From NCBI RefSeq assembly GCF_000531125.1, contig NZ_CBTK010000255.1:1-61072 (forward strand): a stretch of DNA of 61,072 bases. The letters run 5' to 3'. The notes under the pieces are model-generated. The model did no database searches. It had not been told where the DNA came from and saw nothing but the letters and a program-made list of their open reading frames with translations. A program made the translations under genes and the position numbers. This document shows positions 17,543 through 26,235 of this stretch, one piece after another (position 1 is the stretch's first letter; the number at the start of each line of letters is the position of its first letter). Source of the DNA: Candidatus Contendobacter odensis Run_B_J11 (GTDB lineage Bacteria > Pseudomonadota > Gammaproteobacteria > Competibacterales > Competibacteraceae).

Positions 17543-18081
17543 CTATTCGGGCTGTCGGTCGCTGGTCTGCGCCGGGTGACCGGTGGATTCCCCATGCCCA
17601 GGAAGGTTGCGCCCCCGACCATCCGCTGTTGCCAGTAGCGTTGGTTCAGACTGACCTTGCGCACCTGACCGCTGCTGGACGAGGCGTGGATCATCTGGCC
17701 TTGGCCGGCGTAGATGCCGACATGAGAAATGTTGCCACTGGCATCAGTGCGGAAGAACAGCAAATCGCCCGGCAATACCTGGCGTTGGGATTGCCCGGCC
17801 TGGAATTGTTCGATGGTAGTGCGCGGTACCCGGATGCCCGCCTGGCGGTAGGCGTATTGCACCAGGCCGCTGCAATCCACTCCGTCCGGCGATTCGCCGC
17901 CTAATACATAGGGTGTCCCGACCATCCGTTCAGCCGTACCAACAATGCGCTGGCGAGCGGCGGTCTGCGGATCGCGTGAAGAGGCCGGCGGGGTCGCGCA
18001 GCCACCCAGCCAGAGCAGACAGGCCAGCAGCCACAATGCCATGAGAATTCGAGGGGCATGGGATGGGAGGATCGGTGGCAT
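17539..18081 (-). CDS. NlpC/P60-family lipoprotein peptidase
   Basis: The 180-residue product has a hydrophobic leader ending in the lipobox Leu-Gly-Gly-Cys, so it should be an envelope lipoprotein. The NlpC/P60 domain shows Pro-Tyr-Val-Leu-Gly-Gly, the catalytic Asp-Cys-Ser-Gly-Leu-Val, and His-Val-Gly-Ile-Tyr, with a later His in Met-Ile-His-Ala. It resembles Spr/MepS-type murein endopeptidases that cut peptide cross-links. I start at the Met of Met-Pro-Pro-Ile-Leu; the frame is open 21 codons further upstream. Transcription converges with the amidotransferase gene. Confidence 0.88.
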   Translation of the reverse strand: MPPILPSHAPRILMALWLLACLLWLGGCATPPASSRDPQTAARQRIVGTAERMVGTPYVLGGESPDGVDCSGLVQYAYRQAGIRVPRTTIEQFQAGQSQRQVLPGDLLFFRTDASGNISHVGIYAGQGQMIHASSSSGQVRKVSLNQRYWQQRMVGGATFLGMGNPPVTRRRPATDSPNS

Positions 18082-18193
18082 GGCCGGAGCTTTCTTGTGG
18101 AGTTGACCGATCAGGCGTGGATGCATGACAGTGATTCCAGCCAAGGAGACCAGCGATTTGAGGAAAGTGGCAGCGCACTCGCCCGTGTGGTCT

Positions 18194-18223
18194 TTGGCAG
18201 ATGGGTGCGGGATGTTCTATAGT
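18194..18223 (+). promoter_or_regulatory. Sigma-70-type promoter of slyD
   Basis: TTGGCA at 18194-18199 and TATAGT at 18218-18223 are separated by 18 bases and lie about 34 bp before the slyD start. Confidence 0.6.
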
Positions 18224-18256
18224 AACGCCAGTTTCAATCCAATTTTAGGTGTTCTC

Positions 18257-18736
18257 ATGAAAGCAACCCATGGCAGAGTCGTTTCTCTGCATTACACGCT
18301 CACCGACGATCTTGGCGTTCTACTTGACACCAGCCGTGGGCAGGAATCGTTTAGTTATCTACATGGTTACGGCAACATCGTTCCGGGTTTGGAAAGTGCA
18401 CTGGAAGGCTGCGTGGCTGGTTTCAGTTCGGCGATTCAGGTGGCGCCCGCCGACGGTTACGGCGAATATAATCCCCAAGCTGTGTTCGAGGTACCGCGTG
18501 AGCAGTTCCCACCCAGCGAGGATATCCAGGTCGGGATGCAGGTGCAGGGTGAGGGCGAGCACGGGGTGATGAATTTCACCGTGGTCGGTGTCAACGACCA
18601 GGCGGTGACGCTGGATGCCAATCACCCGATGGCGGGCAAAACCCTGCATTTCGAGGTCGAGGTGCTGGAGGTGCGCGATGCGACGGAGCAGGAACAGGCT
18701 CATGCGCATGTTCATACGCACGGTCATGACCACTGA
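18257..18736 (+). CDS. slyD: FKBP-type peptidyl-prolyl isomerase SlyD
   Basis: SlyD is a cytosolic proline isomerase, chaperone and nickel-binding protein that helps mature [NiFe]-hydrogenase in enterics. The 159-residue product has the split FKBP domain (Leu-His-Gly-Tyr-Gly-Asn-Ile-Val-Pro-Gly-Leu-Glu), the inserted IF chaperone flap, and the end of the FKBP fold. A His-rich tail of alternating His residues provides metal binding. ATG 18257 gives the family N-terminus and lies just after a promoter; the upstream open frame is non-coding. It stands alone. Confidence 0.94.
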   Translation: MKATHGRVVSLHYTLTDDLGVLLDTSRGQESFSYLHGYGNIVPGLESALEGCVAGFSSAIQVAPADGYGEYNPQAVFEVPREQFPPSEDIQVGMQVQGEGEHGVMNFTVVGVNDQAVTLDANHPMAGKTLHFEVEVLEVRDATEQEQAHAHVHTHGHDH

Positions 18737-18794
18737 GGGTTCTCCATTTTCGCCGCCCGGATCGCGAGTATGTTTCTCTGTCACGGTTGATGTG

Positions 18795-18800
18795 TAGAAT
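18795..18800 (+). promoter_or_regulatory. Possible extended -10 element upstream of minC
   Basis: TAGAAT preceded by TGTG lies 45 bp before the minC ATG. No good -35 hexamer accompanies it, so the call is tentative. Confidence 0.35.
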
Positions 18801-18844
18801 AGCGCGGAAAATCAAGCATTCAGCCCGAGGTCTCCCGTATCGTC

Positions 18845-19558
18845 ATGTTGCTGCAATCTCCCCGTTTTACCGGCGAGGATAACCCGCCTTTCGAGCTCAA
18901 GGGCAGCCTGTTCACCTTGACCGTGCTGCATCTGTTTCATCCCGACCGAGCTGCCATCGAACGGCATCTGGTGGAGAAGATCAAACAGGCTCCCGGCTTT
19001 TTCAGCAATACCCCGGTGGTGATTGATCTCGATGGGGTAGTGAACTCGCCGGATGGAGTAGATTTCAGCGGGCTGTACGAACTGTTGCGGAGGCATGGTA
19101 TGGTGCCGGTCGGTATCCGCAACGGTAGCCCCGAACTGCAAACCAGCGCTCGCCAAGCCGGCTTGCCGACGTTACCTGAAAGTCGCGCCACCGGCGCAAC
19201 CAGGAAACCGGAACGGGTCGAGCCGGTACACAGCCGGATCTTCAGCCATCCGGTGCGCTCCGGCCAGCAGATTTACGCACCGGACGGTGATCTGATCGTG
19301 CTGGGCACGGTCAGCGCCGGTGCCGAGGTTATCGCCGACGGCAATATTCACATCTACGGTGCGCTACGTGGTCGTGCCTTGGCGGGGGTCAAGGGCGATG
19401 TTGAACCCCGGATTTTCTGCCAGAGTCTGGAAGCCGAACTGGTTTCGATTGCGGGCCGCTATCGCATTAGTGAACAGATTGATCCGGCTGATCGCGGTAA
19501 GGCCATGCAGATTCACCTGGTCGAAGATCGGCTGATCATCGAGCACCTGACCCGTTGA
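18845..19558 (+). CDS. minC: Septum site-determining protein MinC
   Basis: MinC is the FtsZ-polymer inhibitor that, recruited to the membrane by MinD, blocks division at the poles. The 237-residue product has the N-terminal FtsZ-binding domain (about 10-105), a Pro/Arg-rich linker, and the C-terminal beta-helix. The beta-helix shows Asp-Gly-Asp-Leu-Ile-Val, Gly-Asn-Ile-His-Ile-Tyr-Gly, and Arg-Gly-Arg-Ala-Leu-Ala-Gly, the MinD-binding surface. It starts the minC-minD-minE group and lies 46 bp before minD. Confidence 0.95.
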   Translation: MLLQSPRFTGEDNPPFELKGSLFTLTVLHLFHPDRAAIERHLVEKIKQAPGFFSNTPVVIDLDGVVNSPDGVDFSGLYELLRRHGMVPVGIRNGSPELQTSARQAGLPTLPESRATGATRKPERVEPVHSRIFSHPVRSGQQIYAPDGDLIVLGTVSAGAEVIADGNIHIYGALRGRALAGVKGDVEPRIFCQSLEAELVSIAGRYRISEQIDPADRGKAMQIHLVEDRLIIEHLTR

Positions 19559-19604
19559 TCGGGATTCTTTCCAATGTCCAATAACAACTTCGTGGGATAA
19601 CCGC

Positions 19605-20417
19605 TTGGCAACCGTTATCGTTGTGACCTCCGGTAAGGGAGGTGTGGGTAAAACCACTACCAGCGCCAGCTTCGCCACCGGACTGGCCCAGCGTGGCTAC
19701 CGGACCGTAGTGATCGATTTCGACGTTGGCTTGCGCAATCTCGATCTGATCATGGGTTGTGAGCGGCGGGTGGTGTATGACTTTATCAATATTATCAATG
19801 GTGAAGCCAACCTCAATCAGGCGTTGATTCGTGACAAGCGGGTGGAGAGTCTCTACATCCTGCCGGCCTCGCAGACCCGCGACAAGGAAGCATTGACCAA
19901 GGAAGGAGTCGAACGGGTGTTGAACGATCTCAAACAGAGTTTTGAATATATCGTCTGCGACTCGCCGGCCGGTATCGAGCGGGGTGCGCTGATGGCGTTG
20001 TATTTCGCCGACGAGGCGCTGGTGGTGACCAATCCCGAGGTGTCGTCGGTGCGTGATTCCGACCGCATCCTCGGCATTCTGGCCAGCCGCTCGCGTCGCG
20101 CTGAGCAGGGTGAACCGCCGGTTAAAGAGCATCTGGTTCTGGCCCGCTATGCCCCGGAGCGCGCTGATCGTGGTGACATGCTCAGCGTGGAGGATGTACT
20201 GGAGATTCTGGGTATTCCGCTGTTGGGAGTGATCCCGGAATCGCAAAATGTTTTGCAGTCGTCGAATGCCGGTGTCCCGGTGATTCTGGAAGATGGCAGC
20301 GACGCGGGTGCCGCCTATGGCGATCTGGTGGATCGCTTTCTGGGCAAAAATCTGCCGCATCGGTTTATTACCAGCCAGAAGAAGGGATTTCTGAAGCGTT
20401 TGTTTGGCGGGAGTTGA
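19605..20417 (+). CDS. minD: Septum site-determining ATPase MinD
   Basis: MinD is the membrane-cycling ATPase of the Min system. The 270-residue product has the deviant Walker A Gly-Lys-Gly-Gly-Val-Gly-Lys-Thr-Thr close to the N-terminus, the switch Asp-Phe-Asp-Val-Gly-Leu-Arg-Asn-Leu-Asp, and Asp-Ser-Pro-Ala-Gly-Ile-Glu. It ends in a basic amphipathic membrane-targeting helix (Lys-Lys-Gly-Phe-Leu-Lys-Arg-Leu-Phe). The start must be TTG 19605, since the family N-terminus begins there; the rare start may tune its level relative to MinE. minE follows after 3 bp. Confidence 0.96.
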   Translation: MATVIVVTSGKGGVGKTTTSASFATGLAQRGYRTVVIDFDVGLRNLDLIMGCERRVVYDFINIINGEANLNQALIRDKRVESLYILPASQTRDKEALTKEGVERVLNDLKQSFEYIVCDSPAGIERGALMALYFADEALVVTNPEVSSVRDSDRILGILASRSRRAEQGEPPVKEHLVLARYAPERADRGDMLSVEDVLEILGIPLLGVIPESQNVLQSSNAGVPVILEDGSDAGAAYGDLVDRFLGKNLPHRFITSQKKGFLKRLFGGS

Positions 20418-20420
20418 ACC

Positions 20421-20702
20421 ATGGGTCTGTTCGATAACTTCTTTGGCACCTCTACCAATAAATCGGCTGCGCTGGCTAAGGAGCGGCTGCAAATCATTGT
20501 GGCTCACGAGCGGGGGGGGCGCCGTGGCAGCGGTCCTGACTATCTACCGGCGCTCAAGAAAGAGTTACTGGAGGTAGTCCGCAAGTATGTGCCGGTGGAT
20601 CAGAGTCAGATCAAGGTGCATCTGGATCGTGAAGGCGGCTATGAAATTCTGGAACTGAATATCACCCTGCCGGATGAGGAACCTCGGTCGGGGCGCAGCT
20701 AG
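20421..20702 (+). CDS. minE: Cell division topological specificity factor MinE
   Basis: MinE stimulates MinD ATPase and drives pole-to-pole oscillation. The 93-residue product has the N-terminal membrane-contact region (Met-Gly-Leu-Phe-Asp-Asn-Phe-Phe-Gly) and the MinD-binding segment with [13 protein letters not shown]. The topological-specificity domain ends in Leu-Glu-Leu-Asn-Ile-Thr-Leu-Pro. It follows minD after three bases, and one base separates its stop from the next ATG. Confidence 0.96.
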   Translation: MGLFDNFFGTSTNKSAALAKERLQIIVAHERGGRRGSGPDYLPALKKELLEVVRKYVPVDQSQIKVHLDREGGYEILELNITLPDEEPRSGRS

Positions 20703-20703
20703 G

Positions 20704-21135
20704 ATGGCGGTTACCCAGCGTGACGACCGGCTAGCGGTTGATGCCGACTCGGTGGTTCGGGTTCGGCTCGATCAGTGGCTGTGGGCGGCGCGTTTTTTCA
20801 AGACCCGCGCCTTGGCCGTAGAGGCAGTCACCGGTGGCAAAGTTCATGTGAGCGGCCAGCGTAGCAAACCCTCACATGCCATTCGTTTGGGCGAGATGCT
20901 GCGAATTCAGCGCGGTACTGAAGAATATGTGGTTATGGTCAAAGGCTTGAGTAGCCGGCGTGGCCCTGCCAAGGAAGCGGTTCTGCTTTATGAAGAGGCC
21001 GCTGAAAGCCGCCAGCGGCGTGAGGAGATTAATGAACAGCGCCGTCTGCAACCCCCCGTTTCACCCTCGACTGCCGGTCGCCCCACCAAGCAGGATCGTC
21101 GTCGCATCGTCCGCTTTACCCATGGGAACGATTAA
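20704..21135 (+). CDS. hslR: Ribosome-associated heat-shock protein Hsp15 (S4-domain)
   Basis: Hsp15 binds free 50S subunits carrying a nascent chain and aids their recycling after heat stress. The 143-residue product has an S4 RNA-binding domain: Val-Arg-Leu-Asp-Gln-Trp-Leu-Trp-Ala-Ala-Arg-Phe-Phe-Lys-Thr-Arg, then Gly-Lys-Val-His-Val and Ser-His-Ala-Ile-Arg-Leu-Gly. A basic, Pro-containing tail follows. ATG 20704 lies one base after the minE stop, so it is probably translated as the last gene of the min operon, an unusual placement for this gene. Confidence 0.9.
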   Translation: MAVTQRDDRLAVDADSVVRVRLDQWLWAARFFKTRALAVEAVTGGKVHVSGQRSKPSHAIRLGEMLRIQRGTEEYVVMVKGLSSRRGPAKEAVLLYEEAAESRQRREEINEQRRLQPPVSPSTAGRPTKQDRRRIVRFTHGND

Positions 21136-21283
21136 GCGGTTGTAACGTAGCATTGGCTTCTAGCCCGCTAAGCCCGGCTCAAAGCCGGTTCCGTTTCACA
21201 ACGGTCAGGTTAGTATGCGTGCTCTAATTTTACTTGCTAATGTTTTAACCAAGAACGATTAGTGACACAAAGAGGCGCCAGCC

Positions 21284-21766
21284 ATGAAAGCAGGACTGTT
21301 TGAAAAGCAACTGACTCATAATGTTCGGGACTTTGCGCGTCAAATCTGGCTGGCAGGTCTTGGAGCTTTCGCCAAGTCACAGCAAGAGGGCGGCAAGTTT
21401 TTTGATGCTTTGGTTCAGGAAGGTCAGGCGGTGGATTTGCAAATGAAGCAGGCCGCCGATGCAAAGGCTTCGCAGATGAAGAGCGGGGTTGATGTTTTGA
21501 AGAACAAGGTGGAAGCCCTTCGGGGTAGAGCAACCGGTACATGGAACAAGCTGGAGCAAGTCTTCCAGACACGAGTGGCGCACGCCCTGCGCCAGCTCGG
21601 CGTTCCCACCCGGGAGGACATCCAGCAGTTGTTCGAGCAGATGGATCGATTGAGCCAGAACATTCAGGAACTGGCCGATGCGACAGCAGCAGACGCCAAG
21701 GCCAGAAAAGCTCGTATCATCAAGGCTCCCGCTGCGGCTACCCGGATTGCCGATCCAGTCGCTTGA
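21284..21766 (+). CDS. Phasin family protein (PHA granule-associated)
   Basis: Phasins coat polyhydroxyalkanoate granules and control their size and number. The 160-residue product is almost entirely helical and has the class signature Ala-Arg-Gln-Ile-Trp-Leu-Ala-Gly-Leu-Gly-Ala-Phe-Ala-Lys near the N-terminus. Long amphipathic coiled-coil heptads follow, then an Ala/Lys-rich tail. It is a lone gene with a 148-bp upstream gap and its own terminator. It is the main hint of carbon-storage metabolism in this window; no PHA synthase is nearby. Confidence 0.85.
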   Translation: MKAGLFEKQLTHNVRDFARQIWLAGLGAFAKSQQEGGKFFDALVQEGQAVDLQMKQAADAKASQMKSGVDVLKNKVEALRGRATGTWNKLEQVFQTRVAHALRQLGVPTREDIQQLFEQMDRLSQNIQELADATAADAKARKARIIKAPAAATRIADPVA

Positions 21767-21827
21767 ATTCTGGCGAGGGTGGAATACCCGGTGATCCCCG
21801 GTCAACCCGGGGCATTGCAAGCTAAAC

Positions 21828-21857
21828 AACGGCCAGCGATGGCCGTTTCGCGTTTTT
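21828..21857 (+). terminator. Terminator after the phasin gene
   Basis: An 8-bp perfect stem (21828-21835 with 21840-21847, loop GCGA) is followed five bases later by TTTTT at 21853-21857. Confidence 0.65.
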
Positions 21858-21940
21858 CTGTTCCCTGTGGGTAGTGTGTGAAATTGACCGTTTGGCGACT
21901 GCAAGGTAACGTAGGCGCTTACTGAAACGGATTAGCAGGC

Positions 21941-22183
21941 ATGACGGTCAAGAAAAATCCCCCGATTCCTTTTGAAGCGGCGTTGGCGGAACTGGAGAGT
22001 TTGGTCGGGCGACTCGAACACGGCGAACTGGCTTTGGAAGATGCTCTACAACACTTTGAACGTGGCATCGCCCTGATGCGGAACTGCCAGAGTGCCCTGC
22101 GCCAAGCTGAGCAAAAAGTGGAACAGTTGATCGAACGCAACGGTCAACTGGAACCCACGCCGTTTGACTCAGCGGCGGGTTGA
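21941..22183 (+). CDS. xseB: Exodeoxyribonuclease VII small subunit
   Basis: XseB is the small subunit that binds in several copies to the XseA catalytic subunit of single-strand exonuclease VII. The 80-residue product shows Phe-Glu-Ala-Ala-Leu-Ala-Glu-Leu-Glu, Leu-Glu-His-Gly-Glu-Leu-Ala-Leu-Glu-Asp, and a C-terminal coiled helix. It opens the conserved xseB-ispA-dxs order. Its stop overlaps a possible TTG start of ispA. Confidence 0.94.
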   Translation: MTVKKNPPIPFEAALAELESLVGRLEHGELALEDALQHFERGIALMRNCQSALRQAEQKVEQLIERNGQLEPTPFDSAAG

Positions 22184-22188
22184 CGCAT

Positions 22189-23076
22189 ATGGCGGCGGAA
22201 CTGATCCGGAGCTATCAAACCCGCGCTGATCAGGCGCTGGATCGGCGTTTGCCATCCACCGATCTTCATCCCAGCGATTTGCATCGAGCCATGCGTTACG
22301 CAGTACTGGGCGGCGGCAAGCGCATCCGTCCGGTACTGGTTTATGCGACCGGTGCTGCGGTCGGTGCCTTACCCGATGCGCTGGACGGTTCCGCCTGCGC
22401 GGTGGAATTCATCCATGCCTATTCGCTGATTCATGACGATCTACCGGCGATGGATAACGATGATCTCCGCCATGGTCAGCCGACGTGTCACCGGGCTTTC
22501 GGCGAAGCACTGGCGATTTTGGCTGGTGACGCCCTGCAAGCGCTGGCGTTTCAGGTGTTGGGACAAGACGCAACCCTGATTGCAGATCCGGTCATCCGGC
22601 TGCGGATGCTGGGGGTGCTGGCGCAGGCGGCCGGTTCCCGTGGCATGGTGGGTGGGCAGGCGATTGACCTGGCGGCGGTTGGACGGGAATTGACGTTGGC
22701 TGAACTGGAGAACATGCATATTCACAAGACTGGTGCCCTGATTCGTGCCAGCGTACTGCTGGGGGCGCTGAGTCAGCCGACCGTTGAATCTGCAGTGCTG
22801 GAGCGGCTGGATCACTATGCCAAATGTATTGGTTTAGCCTTCCAAATCCGCGATGACATCCTCGATGTGATCGGTGATACCACAACGCTTGGTAAGCCAC
22901 AGGGTTCCGACCGGGCGCTTGCCAAACCCACCTACCCGGCACTGCTGGGGCTGGACGGCGCTCGTGAACATGCCCGTCTGTTGCACCAGGAAGCGTTGGC
23001 CAGCCTGCAACCGCTCGGATCGAAGGCCGAAGCGCTGCGCTGGATCGCGTCCTATATCGTGGAACGCGCATACTGA
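22189..23076 (+). CDS. ispA: Farnesyl diphosphate synthase (IspA, geranyltranstransferase)
   Basis: IspA condenses isopentenyl diphosphate with dimethylallyl and geranyl diphosphate to farnesyl diphosphate. The 295-residue product has the first Asp-rich motif in His-Asp-Asp-Leu-Pro-Ala-Met-Asp-Asn-Asp-Asp-Leu-Arg and the second in Phe-Gln-Ile-Arg-Asp-Asp-Ile-Leu-Asp. Gly-Gly-Lys-Arg-Ile-Arg-Pro lies upstream. I prefer ATG 22189; a TTG at 22180 overlapping the xseB stop would add three residues. dxs follows, supplying C5 precursors for the same pathway. Confidence 0.94.
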   Translation: MAAELIRSYQTRADQALDRRLPSTDLHPSDLHRAMRYAVLGGGKRIRPVLVYATGAAVGALPDALDGSACAVEFIHAYSLIHDDLPAMDNDDLRHGQPTCHRAFGEALAILAGDALQALAFQVLGQDATLIADPVIRLRMLGVLAQAAGSRGMVGGQAIDLAAVGRELTLAELENMHIHKTGALIRASVLLGALSQPTVESAVLERLDHYAKCIGLAFQIRDDILDVIGDTTTLGKPQGSDRALAKPTYPALLGLDGAREHARLLHQEALASLQPLGSKAEALRWIASYIVERAY

Positions 23077-23144
23077 GCGTCAATGTTTTACTACCCCTCT
23101 GATCCCACCGCTCCCGCGAACTGGCACGGACTTCCCTACCCACG

Positions 23145-25037
23145 ATGATAACCGGACCTGTCTTTCCGCTGCTGGAACTGATCGATACGCCCCTGGATTT
23201 GCGGTGTTTGCCGGAAGCAAGGCTGCCGGCACTGGCGCACGAACTGCGCGAGTTTCTCATCCAGACCGTGGCCAGGACCGGCGGCCACTTTTCCGCCAAT
23301 CTGGGTACGGTGGAACTGACCATCGCCCTGCATTACATCTTTGATACCCCCGATGATCGGCTGATCTGGGATGTCGGTCATCAGACCTATCCGCACAAGA
23401 TTCTGACCGGTCGTCGCACTCGCATGGACACCCTGCGCCGCAAGCGAGGTATCGCTGGTTTTCCCAAGCGTTGCGAGAGTGTCTACGATACCTTCGGGGT
23501 CGGCCATTCCAGCACCTCACTCAGTGCGGCGCTGGGTATGGCGATTGCTGCCGAACGAGCGGGTAGCGACCGCAAGATCGTGGCGGTGATCGGCGACGGG
23601 GCGATGACCGCTGGCATGGCGTTCGAGGCGCTTAACCACGCCGGCCATTTGAAAAGTGACCTGCTGGTCATCCTCAACGACAACGATATGTCCATTTCGC
23701 CCAATGTCGGTGCGCTGTCGGCGCACTTGACCAAGTTGCTGTCGGGCCGCTTTTTCTCCACGGTGCGCGAAAGCGGCAAAAAAGTGCTGAGCCATGTGCC
23801 GCCGGTGCTGGAAGTGGCCCGCCGCGCTGAGGAACACGTCAAGGGCATGTTTGCGCCCGGCGGTACTCTGTTCGAGGAATTGGGTTTCAACTATTTTGGG
23901 CCGGTGGACGGCCACGATTTGCCCACTTTGGTACAGACGCTGCGTAACCTGCGGGCGCTCAAGGGGCCGCGTCTGCTGCATGTCGTCACCCGCAAGGGCA
24001 AAGGTTATCCGTTGGCGGAGGATGAGCCGGTGGGTTATCACGGGGTGGGCGTGTTCGACCCGACGCAGGGTTTGAAGCCGGCCAAATCCGACGGGGGGCC
24101 GACCTACACCCAGGTGTTCGGCGAATGGCTGTGCGATATGGCCGAGCAGGACGAACGGCTGATCGGTATCACTCCGGCGATGCGTGAAGGTTCCGGGCTG
24201 GTGGAGTTCGCTGAACGCTTCCCGGAGCGCTATTTCGATGTCGCCATCGCTGAACAGCACGCGGTCACCCTCGCTGCGGGCATGGCCTGCGACGGCTTGA
24301 AACCGGTAGTGGCGATTTATTCCACCTTTCTGCAACGCGCCTACGATCAGTTGATTCACGATGTCGCGCTGCAAAACCTGCCGGTGCTGTTTGCCATTGA
24401 TCGCGCCGGCCTGGTGGGACCGGATGGACCGACCCATGCCGGCAGTTTCGATTACAGCTATTTGCGTTGCATTCCCAATCTGATCGTTATGGCGCCGGCA
24501 GACGAAAATGAATGCCGGCAAATGCTTTATACCGGGTTTCAGCTCAATCAACCGGCGGCGGTGCGTTATCCGCGCGGCAAGGGATCGGGCGTGAAGTTGG
24601 AATGGGAGATGCGGGCACTGCCCATCGGTCAGGCTGAAATTCGGCGTAGGGGTAACGGATTGGCGCTGCTGGCGTTTGGCAGCATGGTCGCAGTCGCCGA
24701 GGAGGTGGCGGAGCGGTTGGATGCTACGGTAGTGAACATGCGTTTCATCAAGCCACTGGACGAGGCGCTGGTGGCGCAACTAGCCGCTGCGCATCGCGGG
24801 TTGGTAACGCTGGAGGAGAATGTCATTGCCGGTGGTGCGGGCAGCGCGGTGAACGAATGTCTGGCAGCGCGAGGCATTGTCATACCAGTTCGCAATATTG
24901 GCTTGCCGGATCGCTTTGTGGAGCAGGGTGAACGTGGGGAACTGCTGGCCGAATGTGGCTTGGACGCAGCAGGGGTACTGCGGCAACTGGCGGAGTGGCG
25001 TCTGATCATCGCCGCGCCGGTGCCGACCGATACTTGA
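23145..25037 (+). CDS. dxs: 1-deoxy-D-xylulose-5-phosphate synthase
   Basis: Dxs is the thiamine-diphosphate enzyme that joins pyruvate and glyceraldehyde-3-phosphate, the entry step of the MEP isoprenoid pathway. The 630-residue product contains Gly-His-Ser-Ser-Thr-Ser-Leu-Ser, the cofactor motif Gly-Asp-Gly-Ala-Met-Thr-Ala-Gly-Met then Asn-Asp-Asn-Asp-Met-Ser-Ile, and the pyrimidine-binding Glu-Gln-His-Ala-Val-Thr. Asp-Arg-Ala-Gly-Leu-Val-Gly and the C-terminal transketolase domain are also present. The length is normal. It follows ispA by 68 bp. The final residues, with Ala-Pro-Val-Pro-Thr-Asp-Thr, are not conserved. Confidence 0.96.
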   Translation: MITGPVFPLLELIDTPLDLRCLPEARLPALAHELREFLIQTVARTGGHFSANLGTVELTIALHYIFDTPDDRLIWDVGHQTYPHKILTGRRTRMDTLRRKRGIAGFPKRCESVYDTFGVGHSSTSLSAALGMAIAAERAGSDRKIVAVIGDGAMTAGMAFEALNHAGHLKSDLLVILNDNDMSISPNVGALSAHLTKLLSGRFFSTVRESGKKVLSHVPPVLEVARRAEEHVKGMFAPGGTLFEELGFNYFGPVDGHDLPTLVQTLRNLRALKGPRLLHVVTRKGKGYPLAEDEPVGYHGVGVFDPTQGLKPAKSDGGPTYTQVFGEWLCDMAEQDERLIGITPAMREGSGLVEFAERFPERYFDVAIAEQHAVTLAAGMACDGLKPVVAIYSTFLQRAYDQLIHDVALQNLPVLFAIDRAGLVGPDGPTHAGSFDYSYLRCIPNLIVMAPADENECRQMLYTGFQLNQPAAVRYPRGKGSGVKLEWEMRALPIGQAEIRRRGNGLALLAFGSMVAVAEEVAERLDATVVNMRFIKPLDEALVAQLAAAHRGLVTLEENVIAGGAGSAVNECLAARGIVIPVRNIGLPDRFVEQGERGELLAECGLDAAGVLRQLAEWRLIIAAPVPTDT

Positions 25038-25168
25038 GCAAAAGTGTCGGGAATTTACCGGCAAATTAATCATCCAATCATGGCGATTGACACTTCGGGA
25101 CCCGTTAAAGTGGCCCAATGGATCGAGTCTAAAACGAAAGGCGTGTGTGCGCCGCTGAGAGGATTGCA

Positions 25169-26017
25169 ATGAAGCCATTGATGATGAGTTCTGCGGCCAC
25201 GTCTACAGTGGTCCATATCCCCGATGTGCAAAACAGCGCCGATACCCGTCGTCTGGCGATCAATAAAGTGGGGATCAAGGATATCCGCCATCCGGTCCGG
25301 GTGCGCGACCGTAGCGGCGGCGACCAGCACACCATCGCCATGTTCAACATGTATGTGAATCTGCCCCATAACTTCAAGGGCACGCACATGTCGCGCTTCG
25401 TGGAGATTCTCAATGTACCGGGGCGGGAAATCTCAGTGGATTCCTTCAAGGAGATGCTGGCAGAAATGACCGGGCGATTGGAAGCGGAAGCCGGGCATAT
25501 TGAGATGAGCTTCACCTATTTCGTGGATAAGGCCGCCCCGGTTTCGGGGGTGCGGAGTCTGATGGATTACGAGGTGACGTTTATTGGCGAAATTCGTGAC
25601 GGCCAGCCGACCATGAATCTCAAGGTGGTAGTGCCGGTGACCAGCCTGTGTCCCTGCTCGAAGAAAATTTCCAAATACGGGGCGCATAATCAGCGCTCGC
25701 ATGTCACGGTTAATGTGCGGGTGCATGGTTTTATCTGGATTGAGGATGTGATTGATCTGGTCGAAAAAGAAGCATCCTGTGAGCTGTATGGTTTGCTCAA
25801 ACGGCCGGACGAAAAATATGTGACGGAGCGGGCCTACGAAAATCCCAAGTTTGTCGAGGACATGGTGCGCGATATTGCCGCCAAGCTGAACCAGGATGAT
25901 CGAGTGACAGCGTATGCGGTGGAATCGGAGAATTTTGAATCGATCCATAACCACTCGGCCTACGCCATGATCGAATGTGATAAAGAAGCTAAAGGAAACT
26001 GCGGTTGCGGAGAGTAG
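25169..26017 (+). CDS. folE2: GTP cyclohydrolase FolE2 (type IB)
   Basis: FolE2 converts GTP to 7,8-dihydroneopterin triphosphate, the first step of folate (and queuosine) synthesis, and can use metals other than zinc. The 282-residue product has the family cysteine motif Ser-Leu-Cys-Pro-Cys-Ser-Lys, Gln-Arg-Ser-His-Val, and a catalytic Glu/His region near Glu-Asn-Phe-Glu-Ser-Ile-His-Asn-His. It ends in Gly-Asn-Cys-Gly-Cys-Gly-Glu, a possible extra metal site. ATG 25169 follows a GAGAGGA ribosome site. I see no Zur-like operator upstream. A strong terminator follows. Confidence 0.93.
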   Translation: MKPLMMSSAATSTVVHIPDVQNSADTRRLAINKVGIKDIRHPVRVRDRSGGDQHTIAMFNMYVNLPHNFKGTHMSRFVEILNVPGREISVDSFKEMLAEMTGRLEAEAGHIEMSFTYFVDKAAPVSGVRSLMDYEVTFIGEIRDGQPTMNLKVVVPVTSLCPCSKKISKYGAHNQRSHVTVNVRVHGFIWIEDVIDLVEKEASCELYGLLKRPDEKYVTERAYENPKFVEDMVRDIAAKLNQDDRVTAYAVESENFESIHNHSAYAMIECDKEAKGNCGCGE

Positions 26018-26058
26018 ATTTGACGATTAGCGTGCAGATCGCGCTGGGCAATAAAAAT

Positions 26059-26089
26059 AAAAAAGCCGTTCGCGATGAACGGCTTTTTT
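26059..26089 (+). terminator. Bidirectional terminator between folE2 and tRNA-Val
   Basis: A 13-bp perfect stem (26059-26071 with 26077-26089, 5-base loop) has an A tract before and a T tract after it. It can terminate folE2 on the plus strand and tRNA-Val on the minus strand. Confidence 0.92.
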
Positions 26090-26098
26090 ATTGGAATC

Positions 26099-26173
26099 TG
26101 GTGGGCGATGCTGGGTTCGAACCAGCGACCCCTGCCGTGTGAAGGCAGTGCTCTACCGCTGAGCTAATCGCCC
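26099..26173 (-). tRNA. tRNA-Val (CAC anticodon)
   Basis: Read on the minus strand, the 75-nt gene folds into a full cloverleaf. The acceptor stem is GGGCGAT/ATCGCCC, the D-arm carries AGCTCAGCGGTAGAG, and the anticodon stem CTGCC/GGCAG has loop TTCACAC (anticodon CAC). The T-arm is GGTTCGAACCC-like. The 3' CCA is encoded (26099-26101). The anticodon reads GUG, valine. Confidence 0.96.
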
Positions 26174-26235
26174 GTTAAACGGGATGCGAAGTATAAAGAC
26201 TCCGCTCCCGCTTTGACAAGCCTTGATACGGATCT

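Noticed and set aside
18081-18100. TTTCTTGTGGAG, a partial match to the dispersed repeat.
   Set aside because: Only 12 bases match and the flanks differ; it could be chance.
25050-25168. TTGACA upstream of folE2 as a promoter, and a possible Zur operator.
   Set aside because: No -10 hexamer at a proper distance and no recognisable Zur palindrome could be found.
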